This document shows positions 5,238 to 6,340 of a DNA stretch of 6,340 nucleotides, in pieces. The position numbers were made by a program, and so were the translations under genes. Position 1 is the first letter of the stretch; every line of letters starts with the position of its first letter. This DNA comes from M55B165 sp964423265. GTDB taxonomy: Bacteria; Actinomycetota; Humimicrobiia; Humimicrobiales; Humimicrobiaceae. The notes beneath the pieces were generated by a model. It did no database searches, had not been told where the DNA came from, and worked only from the letters and a program-made list of their open reading frames with translations. Location of the stretch: NCBI GenBank assembly GCA_964423265.1, contig CAYREF010000068.1:1-6340 (forward strand), read 5' to 3'.

Positions 5238-6092
5238 ATGGGAGACTATTACGAATGGTATGAGCCAGCTGTTCCCAAAAATGTCAAAGGGGGCATAAAG
5301 GCGCAAAGCAGGCGGGGTTCGTTTACTAGCAGCTGGTGGGCAGGCAGGTGGATTAAAACCTTAGAGAGTTTTGATATAGGTGCAAGGCTTGCCAGGGGCA
5401 AAAGTTATGCAAGGAAGGGCCAGGTAGCCCGGCTGGATATTGGGAGGGGCAGAGTTATTGCAGAAGTTCAGGGCACAAGAAGCGACCCATATATTGTATC
5501 TGTTAAGCTTGATACTCTTTCTGATAGCCAATGGGATAAAATAATAAGCCGGCTTTTAGAAAAACCAATTTTTGCAGCCCAGCTTCTGGGAAATGAGATG
5601 CCCAGGGAAATAGAAGCAGTATTTGAAGATGAGGGAATTTCCCTGTTTCCGGCAAAACAAAGAGACCTGGAGACCAACTGCACATGCCCGGATTGGTCAA
5701 ATCCCTGCAAGCATATTGCTGCTGTATTCTATATTATGGGCGAAGCTTTCGACAATGACCCCTTTTTAATTTTTAAGCTGAGGGGAATGGACAGAAAAGA
5801 AATCATAGGAAGGCTTACCCAAAAAAAGGAAAATGGTAATACAGAAAGGGAAAAAATATTGCCTGAGGCTCTGCCAGAAAGCTACAGCAGTTTCTGGGAT
5901 TGTAGTCAAGACTTTAACATGGCGCTTAATATTAACCCGCCCAGGCTGCATGCAGCCATACCTAAAAGGCTGGGACTTATTCCATTTTGGCGCTCAAGCA
6001 AAGATTTTATTGGCAGTATGGAAAAAATTTATAAATGTGCTTCTGGTTATGCCCAAAAGATTTTTGAAAAACCCGGGGGTGATGAAAATTAA
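5238..6092 (+). CDS. SWIM zinc-finger protein, partner of the SNF2 ATPase
   Basis: From the ATG at 5238 the product has 284 residues (286 from 5232). The N-terminal region (GDYYEWYEP, then VKGGIKAQSRRGSF and SSWWAGRWIKTLE) matches the conserved start of bacterial SWIM-family proteins. The SWIM zinc site reads CTCPDWSNPCKH, with ligands C148, C150, C157 and H159, the CxCx(n)CxH pattern. SWIM domains bind DNA or protein partners in eukaryotic SWIM factors and in bacterial SNF2-linked proteins. After the finger come the usual helical segment (KHIAAVFYIMGEAFDNDPF, then LIFKLRGMD) and a C-terminal domain with INPPRLHAAIPKRLGLIPFW. There is no nuclease motif. The start overlaps or nearly abuts the SNF2 stop, so the two are very likely made together in similar amounts. 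The gene is intact. A joint action on nucleoprotein is inferred from gene pairing; the substrate is unknown. Confidence 0.9.
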   Translation: MGDYYEWYEPAVPKNVKGGIKAQSRRGSFTSSWWAGRWIKTLESFDIGARLARGKSYARKGQVARLDIGRGRVIAEVQGTRSDPYIVSVKLDTLSDSQWDKIISRLLEKPIFAAQLLGNEMPREIEAVFEDEGISLFPAKQRDLETNCTCPDWSNPCKHIAAVFYIMGEAFDNDPFLIFKLRGMDRKEIIGRLTQKKENGNTEREKILPEALPESYSSFWDCSQDFNMALNINPPRLHAAIPKRLGLIPFWRSSKDFIGSMEKIYKCASGYAQKIFEKPGGDEN

Positions 6093-6140
6093 AATAAGGG
6101 AAAGCTTAATTAGAAAGCTGGCAAAATTCTTTCTTAACCA

Positions 6141-6340
6141 TTAGATATCCTCAGTCCAGGGCTGGCCTTCCCTTGCCAGATGGATGCAAAACCTTGCTCC
6201 CTGGTTGTCCGGGGGATTTAGCCATAACATCTTTTCAAATTCAGCTGCTGCTTCCTTGAAGCGCTCAAGTTTCCACAGGCACAGGGCATATCCGTGCAAG
6301 CAGCGGAGATACGGCCTATTGTCAATATGTGACCATAGAA
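6141..6340 (-). CDS. C-terminal end of a tetratricopeptide-repeat-like protein (partial, runs off the right edge)
   Basis: The last 66 codons of a minus-strand gene end at a TAA at 6141-6143. The visible part reads HGYALCLWKLERFKEAAAEF then EKMLWLNPPDNQGARFCIHL, ending PWTEDI. Small and large hydrophobics at helix-packing positions (GYALCLWKLERFKEAAAEFEKML) match a tetratricopeptide repeat. The NPPDNQGARF segment resembles the NPNDNQGxR motif that often follows the last repeat in bacterial TPR proteins. The start and other domains lie beyond the window, so the specific role is unknown; TPRs usually hold protein partners. It converges on the SWIM gene with only 48 bp between the stop codons and no clear shared terminator. 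Confidence 0.7.
   Translation of the reverse strand, partial: LWSHIDNRPYLRCLHGYALCLWKLERFKEAAAEFEKMLWLNPPDNQGARFCIHLAREGQPWTEDI

Noticed and set aside
6103..6119. Short inverted repeat AGCTT...AAGCT between the convergent genes as a terminator
   Set aside because: The stem is only 5 bp, is AT-rich and has no following T run on either strand.
5833..6144. A 103-codon plus-strand frame overlapping the SWIM gene end
   Set aside because: It lies in the alternative frame of an intact conserved gene and shows no family features.
1..6340. CRISPR array, tRNA, rRNA or insertion sequence
   Set aside because: No regularly spaced repeats, no cloverleaf or rRNA-like conserved sequence, and no recognisable transposase or flanking terminal inverted repeats were seen on reading both strands.

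Overview
The window is bacterial. It uses the standard code, has Shine-Dalgarno sites and -35/-10 promoters of the housekeeping sigma type, and its genes overlap by 1-4 bases. Coding DNA is of moderate GC and the spacers are strongly AT-rich. Arginine is very often written AGG/AGA. This fits a low-to-moderate-GC bacterium (Clostridia-like Firmicutes or a deep anaerobic lineage), but nothing here fixes the taxon.

Left part (1-1645, all on the minus strand): the edge holds the first 15 codons of a small ribbon-helix-helix (RHH) type protein with its own promoter. Positions 108-839 hold no intact gene. They contain at least two decayed minus-strand coding remnants, with in-frame stops and one frameshift. 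A complete two-gene toxin-antitoxin operon follows: a 72-residue RHH antitoxin and a PIN-domain ribonuclease toxin overlapping by ATGA. Its promoter (TTGACA, 17 bp, TACTAT) lies under two abutting palindromes, a clear candidate for autoregulation by the RHH protein.

Right part (1882-6092, plus strand): an apparent three-gene operon encodes an unrecognised 111-residue protein, a 1000-residue SNF2-family ATPase with a bacterial SNF2-associated domain, and a SWIM zinc-finger protein. Spacing is tight (15 nt gap, then stop/start overlap), so the three are probably made together. SNF2 plus SWIM is a recurrent bacterial gene pair acting on DNA or nucleoprotein, with an unsettled role. The small first gene is the least explained component.

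At the right edge (6141-6340, minus strand) lies the C-terminal end of a tetratricopeptide-repeat-like protein, convergent with the SWIM gene.

The main points of interest are the double-palindrome TA promoter, a similar 17-bp element over the -10 of the left-edge RHH gene, the gene graveyard between these two loci, and the uncharacterised leader gene of the SNF2/SWIM operon.
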